A stretch of 62,146 nt of DNA from Chlorogloeopsis fritschii PCC 6912 (lineage in GTDB: Bacteria; Cyanobacteriota; Cyanobacteriia; Cyanobacteriales; Nostocaceae), in assembly GCF_000317285.1 (NCBI RefSeq), contig NZ_AJLN01000117.1, forward strand, positions 1 to 62,146. The letters run 5' to 3'. This document shows, in pieces, positions 28,908 through 38,241 of this stretch. The position numbers and the translations under genes are program-made. Position 1 is the first letter of the stretch, and each line of letters begins with the position of its first letter. The notes under the pieces were generated by a model, which did no database searches, was not told where the DNA came from, and saw only the letters and a list, made by a program, of their open reading frames with translations.

Positions 28908-29945
28908 ATGGGTGATCCAGTAGATTGGGCAGAGTCTGCAATTTCTTACGAAACTTTTGTCAGACAAGCCGATGGTATACCGATACCGCAAAGCTCATCG
29001 CCAAAAATCATCGCGGCGATGCTGCGCCTTTTAGATGTTCAACCAGGGATGCGAGTTTTGGAGGTTGGCACAGGTTCTGGATACAGTACAGCAATGCTGG
29101 CATATTTAGTGGGGAAAACAGGTTATGTCGTTTCTTTAGATATAGACTCAGATTTGGTGGAGCGTGCTACTAGATTATTGACTTCACAAGGTTTTGATAT
29201 GGTAAAGGTAGTAGCAAAAGATGGTAGAGAAGGTTATTTACCTGCTGCACCTTTCGATCGCTTAATTGTTTGGGCAACAGGAGATGCTTTGTCACCCGCT
29301 TGGGTGGAACAAGTAAGAAAAAAGGGTGTGATTGTCGCTCCCATTCGACTTCTGCCACTAGCAAATACTACAGCCATAACTCGTGTCTGGATTGACTGCG
29401 ATCGCATCCCGAAAGGAGAAAAATTGATTCCTGGAGGTTTTGTTCCCTTAAGCAATCAACCCCGCTACCAATGGCACGGCTATGCTGAAGAAGCGGATTT
29501 AGCTGTATTAGAAAATTATCAGCCTGTAGCTTGGGTGAGTTCACAGTGGCTGCGAAGTGAAAAGGCAGCCCAACACAAGCCAAAATTTCTGTACTTGTTA
29601 CAAACTGCTTGCCGTCAAGATAGCCCTCTTCAAGACAACGAGGATGTGATGGGGCTGCGAGCTTATCTTTTGGCTAATAACCCACATGGGCTGACAACAG
29701 CTTCAACCCCAAGTCTTGGGCTTGGTAGTGCGATCGGTATCAGCCAGCCTGATAGTTTAGCACTGCTGTCTGAGTTTGATCACGCCTATGTTAAAGCGGG
29801 GACAGATGCTGCTGCAATAACTCTAGCTAGCTGGATTGATAATTGGCGTGCAGTTGGAAAACCTGGTTTTGAACAACTTCGTCTAATTCTTAATAAAATA
29901 CCTTCTCGTTGGACAGTACAGGCAAAATTACCCTTGTTTGAATGA
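28908..29945 (+). CDS. Protein-L-isoaspartate O-methyltransferase-like protein
   Basis: A 345-residue protein. Residues about 15-200 are a Pcm-like SAM-dependent methyltransferase (RQADGIPIPQSSSP, then the SAM loop VLEVGTGSGYSTA and the acidic VSLDID). The C-terminal 140 residues are an extension not found in standard Pcm of about 210 residues. The Pcm core would repair isoaspartyl damage, but the extension leaves the substrate open. The ATG at 28908 is chosen over an in-frame TTG at 28878; neither has a clear ribosome site. Confidence 0.8.
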   Translation: MGDPVDWAESAISYETFVRQADGIPIPQSSSPKIIAAMLRLLDVQPGMRVLEVGTGSGYSTAMLAYLVGKTGYVVSLDIDSDLVERATRLLTSQGFDMVKVVAKDGREGYLPAAPFDRLIVWATGDALSPAWVEQVRKKGVIVAPIRLLPLANTTAITRVWIDCDRIPKGEKLIPGGFVPLSNQPRYQWHGYAEEADLAVLENYQPVAWVSSQWLRSEKAAQHKPKFLYLLQTACRQDSPLQDNEDVMGLRAYLLANNPHGLTTASTPSLGLGSAIGISQPDSLALLSEFDHAYVKAGTDAAAITLASWIDNWRAVGKPGFEQLRLILNKIPSRWTVQAKLPLFE

Positions 29946-29946
29946 A

Positions 29947-30393
29947 TTATGAATTAAGTTTTGTTAACATCCGAATGAATTCTAGGGGTAAGCCATCGGC
30001 ATCGGCAATAAAAGTGACTTCGTAAATGCGATCGCCTATTTGTTGCTGCGTCGGTTCTAAAAGTACCTTGAGCGGTTGTAATTGCTCTGGTTGATTTTGT
30101 GCAGCCAAAGCAAAGCGCTCTTTTAAACTTGTTAACCAACTAGGTAAATCAGTCGCGATCGCACTCAGATCGAAAGATAAATGGTAGTAACCTACATAAT
30201 GTTCGTCGGCAAATGCGTCTGGCGCTGGTTTTGGTTCAGGTATTTGAATGAGTTCAATTCTGCCACCTAGCCCTTCCATCCAACAGGCAAGGGTGTAGCC
30301 TGTAGTAAAGCGATCGCAAACAGTGAACCCCAATTGTTCGTAGAAGGCGATCGCTCGATGAATATTAGCAGTGCGAATTGAAGCATGGTGCAT
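29947..30393 (-). CDS. VOC/glyoxalase-family protein
   Basis: A 148-residue protein of the vicinal-oxygen-chelate fold. It has the paired beta-alpha-beta-beta-beta layout: HHASIRTANIHRAIAFYEQLGFTV at the start, a central HLSFDLSA segment and a terminal TFIADADGLPLEFI, typical of glyoxalase-like enzymes with His and Glu metal ligands. The substrate is unknown. It is convergent with the preceding methyltransferase, ending 1 base from its stop. Confidence 0.85.
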   Translation of the reverse strand: MHHASIRTANIHRAIAFYEQLGFTVCDRFTTGYTLACWMEGLGGRIELIQIPEPKPAPDAFADEHYVGYYHLSFDLSAIATDLPSWLTSLKERFALAAQNQPEQLQPLKVLLEPTQQQIGDRIYEVTFIADADGLPLEFIRMLTKLNS

Positions 30394-30407
30394 AAGAGAA
30401 GGGGCTA

Positions 30408-30543
30408 GAGGCTAGGGGTTAGGGGCTAGTTAAGAGATAGAAACAATAGGCTAGCGATTAAAAATTAAAAATTTCTTTTTTACATATTCTCATGACTTAA
30501 TTTTTAATCCCTAGTCCCTAGTCCCTAGCCCCTAGCCCCTAGT
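30408..30543. repeat. Heptamer repeats flanking the next gene
   Basis: Two runs of 'ctaggggt/ctagtccc' units (30408-30432 and 30508-30542). They are mutually complementary and could pair as a large hairpin. They are STRR sequences of the same family as at 21031. Confidence 0.55.
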
Positions 30544-31056
30544 TCATTCAAACAATCTGAAATAAGGGTAGCGTACTGGTACGCCTGGTTCTTTGTCTAA
30601 ATCAAAATTAATAACTTCCCAACAAGGTTCTTCTGCGGGATCGGGGCTAAACTCCACTGGTAAACCATACAGGCGGGCAGAACTTCCTTCCGGTTGCCCT
30701 CCTCGCCAAGGAGTACTACGCTCTAAGTAGCCACTCATCAATTCCTGATAGCGGCGAGCAATAATTACCCGTGTTGCTCGATAACCTTGTGTATATAACT
30801 TGTCTAGAGCTTCGTGTATTTCAAATCTAATACCATCGGGATGAGTATGTTGTCTATACCATTCTCCATTCCACCTGCGCCAATGACGCCCAGACTGTAG
30901 ATGAATTAACTCTCCGGTTTTGGGATTAGCCTCAAATGCCCCATGACGGGGACATAAATACGTGTCTGTTAGTGTCAGTGCCGGAATTGTCTGTCGGCAG
31001 TGGGGACACTGAATTTCGGGGCCAAATATTGGGTACTGCAAGCCTGGATTCATCAT
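30544..31056 (-). CDS. Conserved cyanobacterial protein (TIGR02652-like)
   Basis: A 170-residue soluble protein. The N-terminus has a zinc-ribbon-like CPHCRQ...C.RHG (about residues 17-37). The rest is rich in aromatic residues and Arg (RHWRRWNGEWYRQH), ending in PYFRLFE. I recall a cyanobacteria-specific family of this kind (TIGR02652) with no known function. A nucleic-acid or metal-binding role would be a guess. It starts with tandem ATG codons. Confidence 0.7.
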   Translation of the reverse strand: MMNPGLQYPIFGPEIQCPHCRQTIPALTLTDTYLCPRHGAFEANPKTGELIHLQSGRHWRRWNGEWYRQHTHPDGIRFEIHEALDKLYTQGYRATRVIIARRYQELMSGYLERSTPWRGGQPEGSSARLYGLPVEFSPDPAEEPCWEVINFDLDKEPGVPVRYPYFRLFE

Positions 31057-31258
31057 GAAGTGCGTACAAGAAGAATGTTGTTGTCTTCATTAGTGACGTT
31101 AGTTTTTTTAACACTTCTGCGCCACATGATTAGGGTACCTACTTACTGCTGCCTCAGTGAACTGTCTTGACGCCGTGATATCCTGGTTTTGCAACCAGTT
31201 TTCAAGGTTGGATTTCTCCAGTGTTCCTGAGTACCATATTCACAATTCATATTCTATC

Positions 31259-31789
31259 GTGTCAAACGCTTCCTACTGGTCTTCTGTGGACATTTCTCAA
31301 GCTTCCTTCGTCGCCAACAACGCTGTGGTCATAGGATCGGTATGCATAGCGACAGGGGCAAGCATTTGGTATGGAGCAGTAATTAGGGCAGATGTAGAAC
31401 GCATTGAAATTGGTGAATGTACAAATATCCAAGATGGAGCCATTCTACACGGCGATCCCGGTCAACCGACAATATTGGAAGATCATGTTACAGTCGGGCA
31501 TCGTGCTGTCGTTCACTCCGCTTACATTGAAAGCGGTAGTTTAATTGGAATTGGCGCAATAATTTTAAATGGAGTACGGGTGGGTGCTGGTAGCATTATT
31601 GGTGCTGGCGCAGTGGTAAATAAAGATGTCCCACCTAAATCTTTGGTTGTTGGTGTCCCTGGAAAAGTAGTACGCCAAGTCACAGATGTTGAAGCCGCAG
31701 AACTGATTGAACACGCCGAGCGTTACAAAAAGTTAGCGCTCTTTCATGCTGGCAAAGGAACTGATATGGGTTTTGGTGCTCCTCATTGA
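31259..31789 (+). CDS. Gamma-carbonic-anhydrase-like hexapeptide protein
   Basis: A 176-residue left-handed beta-helix protein of the gamma-CA/YrdA group. Hexapeptide turns run through residues 15-145, with histidine candidates for metal binding in ILHGDPG and VTVGHRAVVHSA, and a C-terminal helix ends the fold. Zinc-dependent CO2 hydration is possible but unproven for this class. The GTG start at 31259 gives the family-typical VSNASYW start; the open frame reaches another GTG at 31157 with no homologous-looking sequence. It is distinct from CcmM. Confidence 0.8.
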   Translation: MSNASYWSSVDISQASFVANNAVVIGSVCIATGASIWYGAVIRADVERIEIGECTNIQDGAILHGDPGQPTILEDHVTVGHRAVVHSAYIESGSLIGIGAIILNGVRVGAGSIIGAGAVVNKDVPPKSLVVGVPGKVVRQVTDVEAAELIEHAERYKKLALFHAGKGTDMGFGAPH

Positions 31790-32281
31790 GGAGAAGGGGA
31801 CAAGGGGACACGGAGACGCGGGGGCGCTGGGAAGAGGAGAGGGGGAGATAAGGGGACAGGAATAGACAAGAAACCTATTAACCACTAACTACTAACTACT
31901 AACCACCAAGTACGGGCGGGTTTAAAAGATAAATTGTCTGTTTCAACCCAAAGATAGTCAGTAAAACCCGCACGGCAGTCGCTACAACGGAGCGGAGCCT
32001 CCCTTCGGGCACTCTGCGAGAAGCCGCCTCCGGCGTCTACGCCAGTTCCCCTACCCTGGCGGGAAGCCGCTCCGCGTCTACGTGACGGGAACCGCCAAGA
32101 CGGGGACTGGACTCACCGCAACGCGCTGCCTCCCCTACGAACCACTAACAAATGACCATTGACCAACTTTGTAAACATTCTTTACATAATCTATTGAGAA
32201 AAGTTGCCCACTTGGGCTAAAAATAAAAAATGAGAACAGTTGATAAAACTTTAAGCTCTATTTAACAGAGGGGTTCTAAAT
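31790..32281. repeat. Repeat-rich gap upstream of psbY
   Basis: The gap holds purine-rich 'ggggacacgg' runs, a long copy (31971-32136) of the CACGGCAGTCGC...CTGCCTCCCCT repeat expanded by GC-rich palindromes such as GGCGTCTACGCC, and an AT-rich part (32160-32280) that must carry the psbY promoter. No gene is supported besides psbY. Confidence 0.6.
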
Positions 32282-32407
32282 ATGGACTTAGATATGCGTT
32301 TGCTTATTGTCTTAGCGCCGATCGCGATCGCTGCTGGTTGGGCAGTTTTCAATATTGGTGCTGCTGCTTTAAATCAATTGCAAAACTTTTTAAACAGAGA
32401 AGCCTAA
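32282..32407 (+). CDS. psbY: Photosystem II protein PsbY
   Basis: A 41-residue peptide with one membrane helix: a short acidic start (MDLDMR), hydrophobic segment [24 protein letters not shown], and an amphipathic tail [11 protein letters not shown]. This matches the pattern of cyanobacterial PsbY, a low-molecular-mass photosystem II subunit near cytochrome b559. AGAGGGG lies 9 bases before the ATG, and a terminator hairpin follows 27 bases after the stop, so it is a monocistronic gene. Its small size makes it easy to miss. Confidence 0.88.
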   Translation: MDLDMRLLIVLAPIAIAAGWAVFNIGAAALNQLQNFLNREA

Positions 32408-32433
32408 ACTATACTCCGCATCGTTAGTCAGAA

Positions 32434-32469
32434 ACTGACTGTTTCTCTAGATGAGAGGCAGTCGGTTTT
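32434..32469 (+). terminator. Terminator of psbY
   Basis: ACTGACTG...TCTC-TAGAT-GAGA...CAGTCGGT forms a long hairpin followed by TTTT. It lies 27 bases beyond the psbY stop. Confidence 0.8.
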
Positions 32470-32549
32470 ATTCTTGATTGCTAATTGTTAATTGCTAATG
32501 GTTAGTTGTCCATTACCAGTAGCGATTAGCTATTAACCATTAACCACTT

Positions 32550-33803
32550 GTGGATATCGACTCCTTACTCAAACCCTTTCAACGCTTTGGCGTCAATCTA
32601 GGACTAGAACGCATCCAAAAATTGTTGGCGAATCTTGGTAACCCCCATCACCAAGTTCCAGTCATTCACGTTGCTGGCACTAATGGTAAAGGTTCTGTTT
32701 GTGCCTATCTTTCTTCAGTACTCACAGAGGCAGGTTATCGCACAGGACGTTATATCTCTCCCCATTTAGTCGATTGGACGGAACGTATTTGCCTCAACGA
32801 ACAGCCTATTTCCCCAGAGGAATTTTGCAATTTATTACTGCAAGTGCAAGCTGCCATTGCAAAAGATGGTGAGCCACCAACTCAGTTTGAAGTGATTACG
32901 GCAGCAGCCTGGTTATATTTTGCTCAACAAAAAGTTGATATAGCAGTAATAGAAGTTGGACTGGGAGGACGTTTGGATGCTACCAACGTTTGCGATAAAC
33001 CTCTTATCACTGTCATTACATCCATTAGCCGCGAACATTGGCAGAACCTTGGCCCTACTGTTGCCGATATTGCTAGAGAAAAAGCTGGTATTCTCAAACC
33101 AGGATGCCCTGCTGTAGTTGGAAACTTGCCACCAGATGCAGACAAAGTTGTGCGATCGCGTATTTTAGAATTGCACTGCCCTAGCTTTATGCCTCAAAGC
33201 GCCCGTCAAATTGCCACGGGATGGGCAGAATATAAATCAATTATAAATCCAAACGTCACTATTAAATATCCCTTACCGCTACAAGGACAAATTCAATTGA
33301 CTAATTCAGCATTGGCATTGGCGGCATTAGAAATTTTGCAACAAAGGGGTTGGCAGATTTCGGAAAAAGCTATTGTCAACGGCATGGCAAAAACCAAGTG
33401 GCCGGGGCGGATGCAGTGGACTAGTTGGAAAAACCATAAATTATTACTTGATGGCGCTCATAACCCAGCCGCAGCCCAAGTTTTACGGGATTATGTAAAT
33501 ACCCTCAATACTCCCGCAGTCACTTGGGTGATGGGAATGCTCTCAACAAAAGACCACACGGATATCTTTAAAGCTTTATTGCAACCTCATGACCAATTGT
33601 ATTTAGTACCTGTACCAGATCATAGTTCGGCTCATCCTGAAGAATTAGCTGTGCTAGCTCAACAAATTTGCCCTGAATTAAACTTGTGTGTTGTTTATCC
33701 AGATTTATTATCAGGGCTAGAGACAGCTTTTAGCTCAACGGATAATCTTGTTGTCTTGTGCGGTTCGCTGTATTTAATTGGGCATTTTTTAGAAACTAAG
33801 TAA
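32550..33803 (+). CDS. folC: Folylpolyglutamate/dihydrofolate synthase
   Basis: A 417-residue ATP-dependent ligase that adds glutamate to dihydropteroate and/or folates. The P-loop GTNGKGSV (about residue 44), the SPHLVDWTERICLN loop, the LGGRLDATN segment and the Mur-ligase C-terminal domain (DGAHNPAAAQVL, about residue 310) are all present. The start is GTG after a 'taaccatt' repeat run and has no clear ribosome site. It ends just before a shared terminator. Confidence 0.93.
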   Translation: MDIDSLLKPFQRFGVNLGLERIQKLLANLGNPHHQVPVIHVAGTNGKGSVCAYLSSVLTEAGYRTGRYISPHLVDWTERICLNEQPISPEEFCNLLLQVQAAIAKDGEPPTQFEVITAAAWLYFAQQKVDIAVIEVGLGGRLDATNVCDKPLITVITSISREHWQNLGPTVADIAREKAGILKPGCPAVVGNLPPDADKVVRSRILELHCPSFMPQSARQIATGWAEYKSIINPNVTIKYPLPLQGQIQLTNSALALAALEILQQRGWQISEKAIVNGMAKTKWPGRMQWTSWKNHKLLLDGAHNPAAAQVLRDYVNTLNTPAVTWVMGMLSTKDHTDIFKALLQPHDQLYLVPVPDHSSAHPEELAVLAQQICPELNLCVVYPDLLSGLETAFSSTDNLVVLCGSLYLIGHFLETK

Positions 33804-33806
33804 AAA

Positions 33807-33839
33807 AGAACCCCGACTTCTCAAAGAAGTCAGGGTTCT
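33807..33839. terminator. Bidirectional terminator between folC and the binding-protein gene
   Basis: AGAACCC-CGACTTCT-CAAA-GAAGTC-AGGGTTCT forms a strong hairpin of about 15 pairs. It has an A-run on its left and T-rich sequence on its right, so it can serve the two convergent genes. Confidence 0.8.
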
Positions 33840-33857
33840 GTGTTCATTAACTATTAA

Positions 33858-35162
33858 CTAGCTCCTTGTGTTGTTCCACTCCTGTGCTGCATCTTCTACA
33901 GCTTTATCAACTGTCTTCTCATCCAACATAGCTGCTTGCAAATTCTCATAAATTGCCTTTTGTAGGAGATTGAAATTCTTCAATTTAGGAGTTAAAACTT
34001 CTGCCTGTTGTAGTTGACTAGCGCTAATTGCACGCGCTTTATCTATAGTTGGGGCATTTGCTGGTACATTTTTAAAGTAACTATCAGATAATGCCTTAAC
34101 TGTAGATGGCAGAACATTCGCTTGTTTAGCAAAAGCTAGCTGGTTTTCATCATTAGTAACAAATAGGGCAAATTTAACAGCAGCATCAGGTTGTTTGGTG
34201 TCGCGGGGAATAACTATATTCATGACAGCCACATTTTTTTTGCCAGTATCGCCAGTAATTTGAGGTGCAATATCAGAATATTTAGCGATCGCCGGTGCGT
34301 TTTTGCTAATCTGTTTTAAAAATTCAGGCCCCGAAGCTAATAAAGCTGTTTCTCCAGCCTGATAAAGTTCGATAGCATGACGGTGTCCCTGCGTTAATAC
34401 CTCTTTAGGAAGCAGTCCTTTTTTATAAAGATCTACCCAATACTGAAATGCTGCTTTGCCTTGAGGAGAGTTAAAAGCTGCTTTACCTTCGGCATCTACT
34501 AAGTTTACTCCCATCTGCACAAAAGATTCTAAAACTTCTCCGGAATCCTGCGGAACGAAAGTAACAAAAAAGGCATACTTACCAGTTTTATCTTTAATTT
34601 GTTGAGCTATTTTTGCTAATTCAGTGTAAGTACCGGGTACTTTATTTATACCTGCCTGTTTTAATAAATCAGTGTTATAAATAGTTAGCCGTGTGGTGAG
34701 ATACCAGGGTATCCCAAAACTCTTGCCATTGAGCGTACTAGCTTTCCATATATTGGGCAGATAGGAGGAACGGACGTTATTTGGAACTTTTGTATCCAAA
34801 TCTAACCAAGCATTTCGACCCGCTAATTGGGATGCGAAATCTGGATTTAGGTTAACAACATCAGGTGGCGTTTTTGCGGAGACAGCTGTTAAAATTTTGT
34901 TTTGCATTTCCGCCCATGGTATATCTACCCAGTTGACTTTTATACCTGGGTTTTGTGATTCAAAATTTGCAATCAGGCTTTGGAAGTAGTCGGTGAATTG
35001 AGGTTTGAGTTGCATAGTCCAAAACTCAACTTTTGCCGCTCCTGAAGATGCCTGTTTTGTGCTTGTGCTGACGTTACCTGCGTTGCAACTAACAATCCAA
35101 GTTGTCAATAAACCGAGTAGCGCCCAAATAGTTAATTGTTTGAATTTCCGAATTTGAATCAT
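33858..35162 (-). CDS. ABC-type sugar-binding lipoprotein
   Basis: A 434-residue extracellular solute-binding protein of the family that carries sugars (SBP type 1). The N-terminus is a lipoprotein signal: hydrophobic helix then WIVSC, with the Cys near residue 26 as the lipid site. The SBP core includes VEFWTMQ, NPGIKVNWVDIPW, DVVNLNPDF and a C-terminal AAVKFALFVTNDEN. No permease or ATPase gene is next to it, so it must work with components elsewhere. ATG 35162 is preferred over TTG 35186. Confidence 0.88.
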   Translation of the reverse strand: MIQIRKFKQLTIWALLGLLTTWIVSCNAGNVSTSTKQASSGAAKVEFWTMQLKPQFTDYFQSLIANFESQNPGIKVNWVDIPWAEMQNKILTAVSAKTPPDVVNLNPDFASQLAGRNAWLDLDTKVPNNVRSSYLPNIWKASTLNGKSFGIPWYLTTRLTIYNTDLLKQAGINKVPGTYTELAKIAQQIKDKTGKYAFFVTFVPQDSGEVLESFVQMGVNLVDAEGKAAFNSPQGKAAFQYWVDLYKKGLLPKEVLTQGHRHAIELYQAGETALLASGPEFLKQISKNAPAIAKYSDIAPQITGDTGKKNVAVMNIVIPRDTKQPDAAVKFALFVTNDENQLAFAKQANVLPSTVKALSDSYFKNVPANAPTIDKARAISASQLQQAEVLTPKLKNFNLLQKAIYENLQAAMLDEKTVDKAVEDAAQEWNNTRS

Positions 35163-35329
35163 TTTGTTTGTAGTGTTTGAATTCAACCAAGGAGAAAAGA
35201 TAATGCAGAATTTTCGAGATTATAAGGTCATTAGTCATTGATTCTTCACCAATGACCAGGGACAAATGACCAAGGACAAAATAGCTTAACATTTAAATTT
35301 TTCAATTTAGCATTCATGCGGGCAAAACT

Positions 35330-36436
35330 GTGGTTAAAAGCTTCACGAGTCTGTTTGGCAAATCTAATAAAGGAGTTGGCATCGAACTTGCACCACAATG
35401 CGTGAATGTAGCCCGTTTACGCAAGCAACGCCAAGGTCTGAAACTAGACGCTTTAACATCTGTGTCAGTTCCAGAAGGTGTTTTTATCGATGGTCAAATT
35501 GCCGATCCTCCAGCAATGGCACAAATTATTCAGCAGGCACTCTCAGAAAGTAAAATCAACGCTTCTAGAGTTGCGACTTCTGTGACGGGACGAGATTCAG
35601 TTGTGCGTCTAATACCCGTCCCAGCAGAATTAGATGATAAAGAACTACGGGAGATGGTACTAAACCATGAGGCAGGTTTGTATTTGCCTTATCCCCGTGA
35701 AGAAGCTGATGTAGATTATCAGAAACTTGGGTACTTCGTAGATGAGGATGGCATCGAAAAGGTACAGGTACTTCTTGTTGCTACTCGCAAGGAAATCACT
35801 GATACCTATATAAGAACATTTGAACAGGCAGGATTGCAAATCGATGTATTAGAGATTAACAGTTTTGCGCTGATTCGCACAATTCGCGATCAATTGCGGC
35901 AATTTGGGCCGCAAGAAGCAGCAGTGCTTGTCGATATAGAATTTGACAGCACAGAAATTGCCATTGTTGTAAATGGAGTACCGCAATTTTCGCGGACAGT
36001 GCCGCTTGGAACTTATCAAATGCAAATGGCACTCGCGAAGGCAATGAGTGTACCTGCATCACGAGATATGGAGTTGTTGCGGGGAATAACCATTCCTTTA
36101 ACTCCACAAGATGCAGGGAAAACAGGTGTCACCGAGGCGAATCCTGGGTTAGCAGCAATGATGCGGGTGTTAGGAGAACTCACAGACGAACTGCGCCGTT
36201 CCATCGATTTTTATCTCAATCAAAGTGAAAACTTGGAAGTTGCGCAGATTTTTTTGGCAGGAGCAGGAGGTGGGCTAGCACAGTTGGATGAATTTTTTAC
36301 ACAGCGATTGAGCTTACCAACCTCTCAAATAGATCCCGTCGGTGCTTTGTCATTACAAATTGATGAAGAAAAATACCCCCCAGTGCAACGCCCTGGGTTA
36401 GGAATAGTGCTTGGACTTGGAATGCGGGAGGTGTAG
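35330..36436 (+). CDS. pilM: Type IV pilus assembly protein PilM
   Basis: A 368-residue actin-like cytoplasmic ATPase-fold protein of the pilus alignment complex. GIELAPQCVNVARL at the start is the phosphate-1 type strand, and AAVLVDIEFDSTEIAIV (about residue 198) the second nucleotide loop. PilM binds the cytoplasmic tail of PilN. It starts with GTG and begins the pilM-N-O-Q cluster; pilN starts 4 bases after it. In cyanobacteria this serves motility and DNA uptake. Confidence 0.95.
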   Translation: MVKSFTSLFGKSNKGVGIELAPQCVNVARLRKQRQGLKLDALTSVSVPEGVFIDGQIADPPAMAQIIQQALSESKINASRVATSVTGRDSVVRLIPVPAELDDKELREMVLNHEAGLYLPYPREEADVDYQKLGYFVDEDGIEKVQVLLVATRKEITDTYIRTFEQAGLQIDVLEINSFALIRTIRDQLRQFGPQEAAVLVDIEFDSTEIAIVVNGVPQFSRTVPLGTYQMQMALAKAMSVPASRDMELLRGITIPLTPQDAGKTGVTEANPGLAAMMRVLGELTDELRRSIDFYLNQSENLEVAQIFLAGAGGGLAQLDEFFTQRLSLPTSQIDPVGALSLQIDEEKYPPVQRPGLGIVLGLGMREV

Positions 36437-36440
36437 CAGA

Positions 36441-37202
36441 ATGTACAGTTTAGAAATTAATTTTCTCAAAGACCGTCCAGCTTTCCAGAAAAAGATTGAA
36501 AAAAAGGCAAAAGTAGCAATCCCTGCCGGGAATTTCACTCCTGTATATATAGGAGTTGGACTTGGTTTGGTTTTCCCGCTGTTGGTGGGAGTTGGTTGGT
36601 GGTTCTTGCAAGCGAAAAATGCTGATTTAGAGCAGCAGATAGCACAGTTAGAACAGGAAAATAAGAACTTAGAGGTACAAATAGGAAGCATTAACAAAAT
36701 CAAGGAAGAAACCAACAGAATTAAGGAGCAAACTCAATCTTTGGTTTCCGTATTCGATCAGATTCGTCCTTGGTCAGCAATGTTGCAAGAATTACGCGAT
36801 CGCATTCCAGCAACCGTCCAAATACAGAATGTCAGGCAAATGCCACCCGTTGCCGCTAAAGAAGGAGAGCCACAACCAAACCCTGCTGGAGGAATAGAAA
36901 TTAACGGAGAGGCTCGCTCTTTTAATGATGTCAACGATTTCTTGCTTGTTTTGCAACAATCTCCTTTCTTTAAACCCAGTGAAGCAAAAATTGTTTCTGC
37001 TGAACTAGTAGAAACACCAGTACTAAATTCTGAGGGAAAGAGTGTACCTAACAAAACAATCTCAATGGTCAAATACACTATTCAATCCGCGATGAGTGAT
37101 GTTCCAGCTTCCGAACTCATTCGGGAATTAGAGCAAAAAGGCACAGTGGGATTAGTAACGCGCATTCGCAATCTGCAAAAAACAGGAGTCATTCAAAAAT
37201 GA
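36441..37202 (+). CDS. pilN: Type IV pilus assembly protein PilN
   Basis: A 253-residue bitopic inner-membrane protein. The short cytoplasmic N-terminus starts MYSLEINFLKDRP, which includes the 'INFL' type PilM-binding motif. One membrane helix lies at about 37-55, a coiled coil at 60-100, and the rest is the periplasmic ferredoxin-like domain. ATG 36441 is chosen because it gives the PilM-binding start. Its end overlaps pilO by 4 bases (ATGA), so the two are translationally coupled. Confidence 0.93.
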   Translation: MYSLEINFLKDRPAFQKKIEKKAKVAIPAGNFTPVYIGVGLGLVFPLLVGVGWWFLQAKNADLEQQIAQLEQENKNLEVQIGSINKIKEETNRIKEQTQSLVSVFDQIRPWSAMLQELRDRIPATVQIQNVRQMPPVAAKEGEPQPNPAGGIEINGEARSFNDVNDFLLVLQQSPFFKPSEAKIVSAELVETPVLNSEGKSVPNKTISMVKYTIQSAMSDVPASELIRELEQKGTVGLVTRIRNLQKTGVIQK

Positions 37203-37957
37203 CGCTGAGTGAAGATTTGAATTTTATTGACGCCGGAGAGCTAGACGAAGGGGCATCAGGTTTCCCCGTTGTTTTTGGCATTACCTTTACACCCAAAATT
37301 ATTGGCATTTTAGTGGGAGTATTGGGAATTGCTGGAGCACTTTTTATGGTGATGAATTTGGTGATGCCAGCTTGGGAATCCTTTCAACAGCAGCAATCAA
37401 AGCAAAACGATCTGCAAGGGCAAGTAGAGCAAAAGAAATCTACCATCAAACAGATGGACAAAGTCAAACAGGAGCAAAACGAGGCAAAACAGCAGCAGAT
37501 CCAATTATTATCATTATTTGCTGATGAAAAAACATTGGATACATTACTGATTGATTTGAATCGTTTGATTGAGGCTGGTAATGGGAAACTTGCTTTCAAT
37601 GCTGTCAGAGCCAAACTCAGGAAATTTACCCCAGCTCCTAATAAACCCGAACCAATCACCGATAGTTCTCTAGGGCCAGGAGTTAACGGCAAATTGAAGC
37701 GTAGTAGCATCACTATCGATATCGTTGGTACCTATGAACAAACGCAATCAATTCTTCGCAACATAGAGCGTTTACAGCCTTTGCTCATAGTTAAAGACTA
37801 TCAATCTAGCCTGGCTCCAGAACCTGCTCCCGAAAAAGGCAAACCATTAAGTAGAATTGGCCCGGCACCGATTTCTACATCTTTCCAATTGCAAGCATTG
37901 ATGCCACTTAACCCAGACGAAGTTGCCGCCGCCGCTAAAGCAGCTGCCAAAAAGTAA
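37199..37957 (+). CDS. pilO: Type IV pilus assembly protein PilO
   Basis: A 252-residue PilN partner with the same layout: a cytoplasmic tail of about 35 residues, one membrane helix (about 37-60), a long Gln/Lys-rich coiled coil (61-105) and a periplasmic domain. A Pro/Ala-rich end is followed by AAAAKAAAKK. It completes the inner-membrane alignment ring. No pilP follows, which is usual for cyanobacteria. Confidence 0.92.
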   Translation: MTLSEDLNFIDAGELDEGASGFPVVFGITFTPKIIGILVGVLGIAGALFMVMNLVMPAWESFQQQQSKQNDLQGQVEQKKSTIKQMDKVKQEQNEAKQQQIQLLSLFADEKTLDTLLIDLNRLIEAGNGKLAFNAVRAKLRKFTPAPNKPEPITDSSLGPGVNGKLKRSSITIDIVGTYEQTQSILRNIERLQPLLIVKDYQSSLAPEPAPEKGKPLSRIGPAPISTSFQLQALMPLNPDEVAAAAKAAAKK

Positions 37958-38241
37958 TGGAAAGTAAAAGAAGGGAGATGGCAGAAGGGAAGACAAGGAT
38001 TTTGATCCCAAAGTGTTAATTACATAGACTTTCAGGGAACTATACAAGTAACAAACTGCGCTCTAACTTACGTACAAATAACTAGGAAATAGATCCTGTT
38101 TCTACTGAATGAATAATTCGGTAATGATTCAAACCTGTTTTCACAGGGATAAGCTTCTTAGTCGGAAATTTATTTCCAGGCTAGATAGTACAAACATTTG
38201 AAAAATTGTCTAAAAATTTGGTGTTTTGTGAGGAATGAACT
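37958..38241. other. pilO-pilQ spacer
   Basis: About 285 bases with no gene. The AT-rich sequence near 38180-38230 may contain a separate pilQ promoter. GAGGAA 8 bases before the pilQ GTG is its ribosome site. Confidence 0.4.

Noticed and set aside
33858-35162. Complete sugar ABC transporter
   Set aside because: Only the binding protein is here; the neighbours are folC and pilM, with no permease or ATPase.
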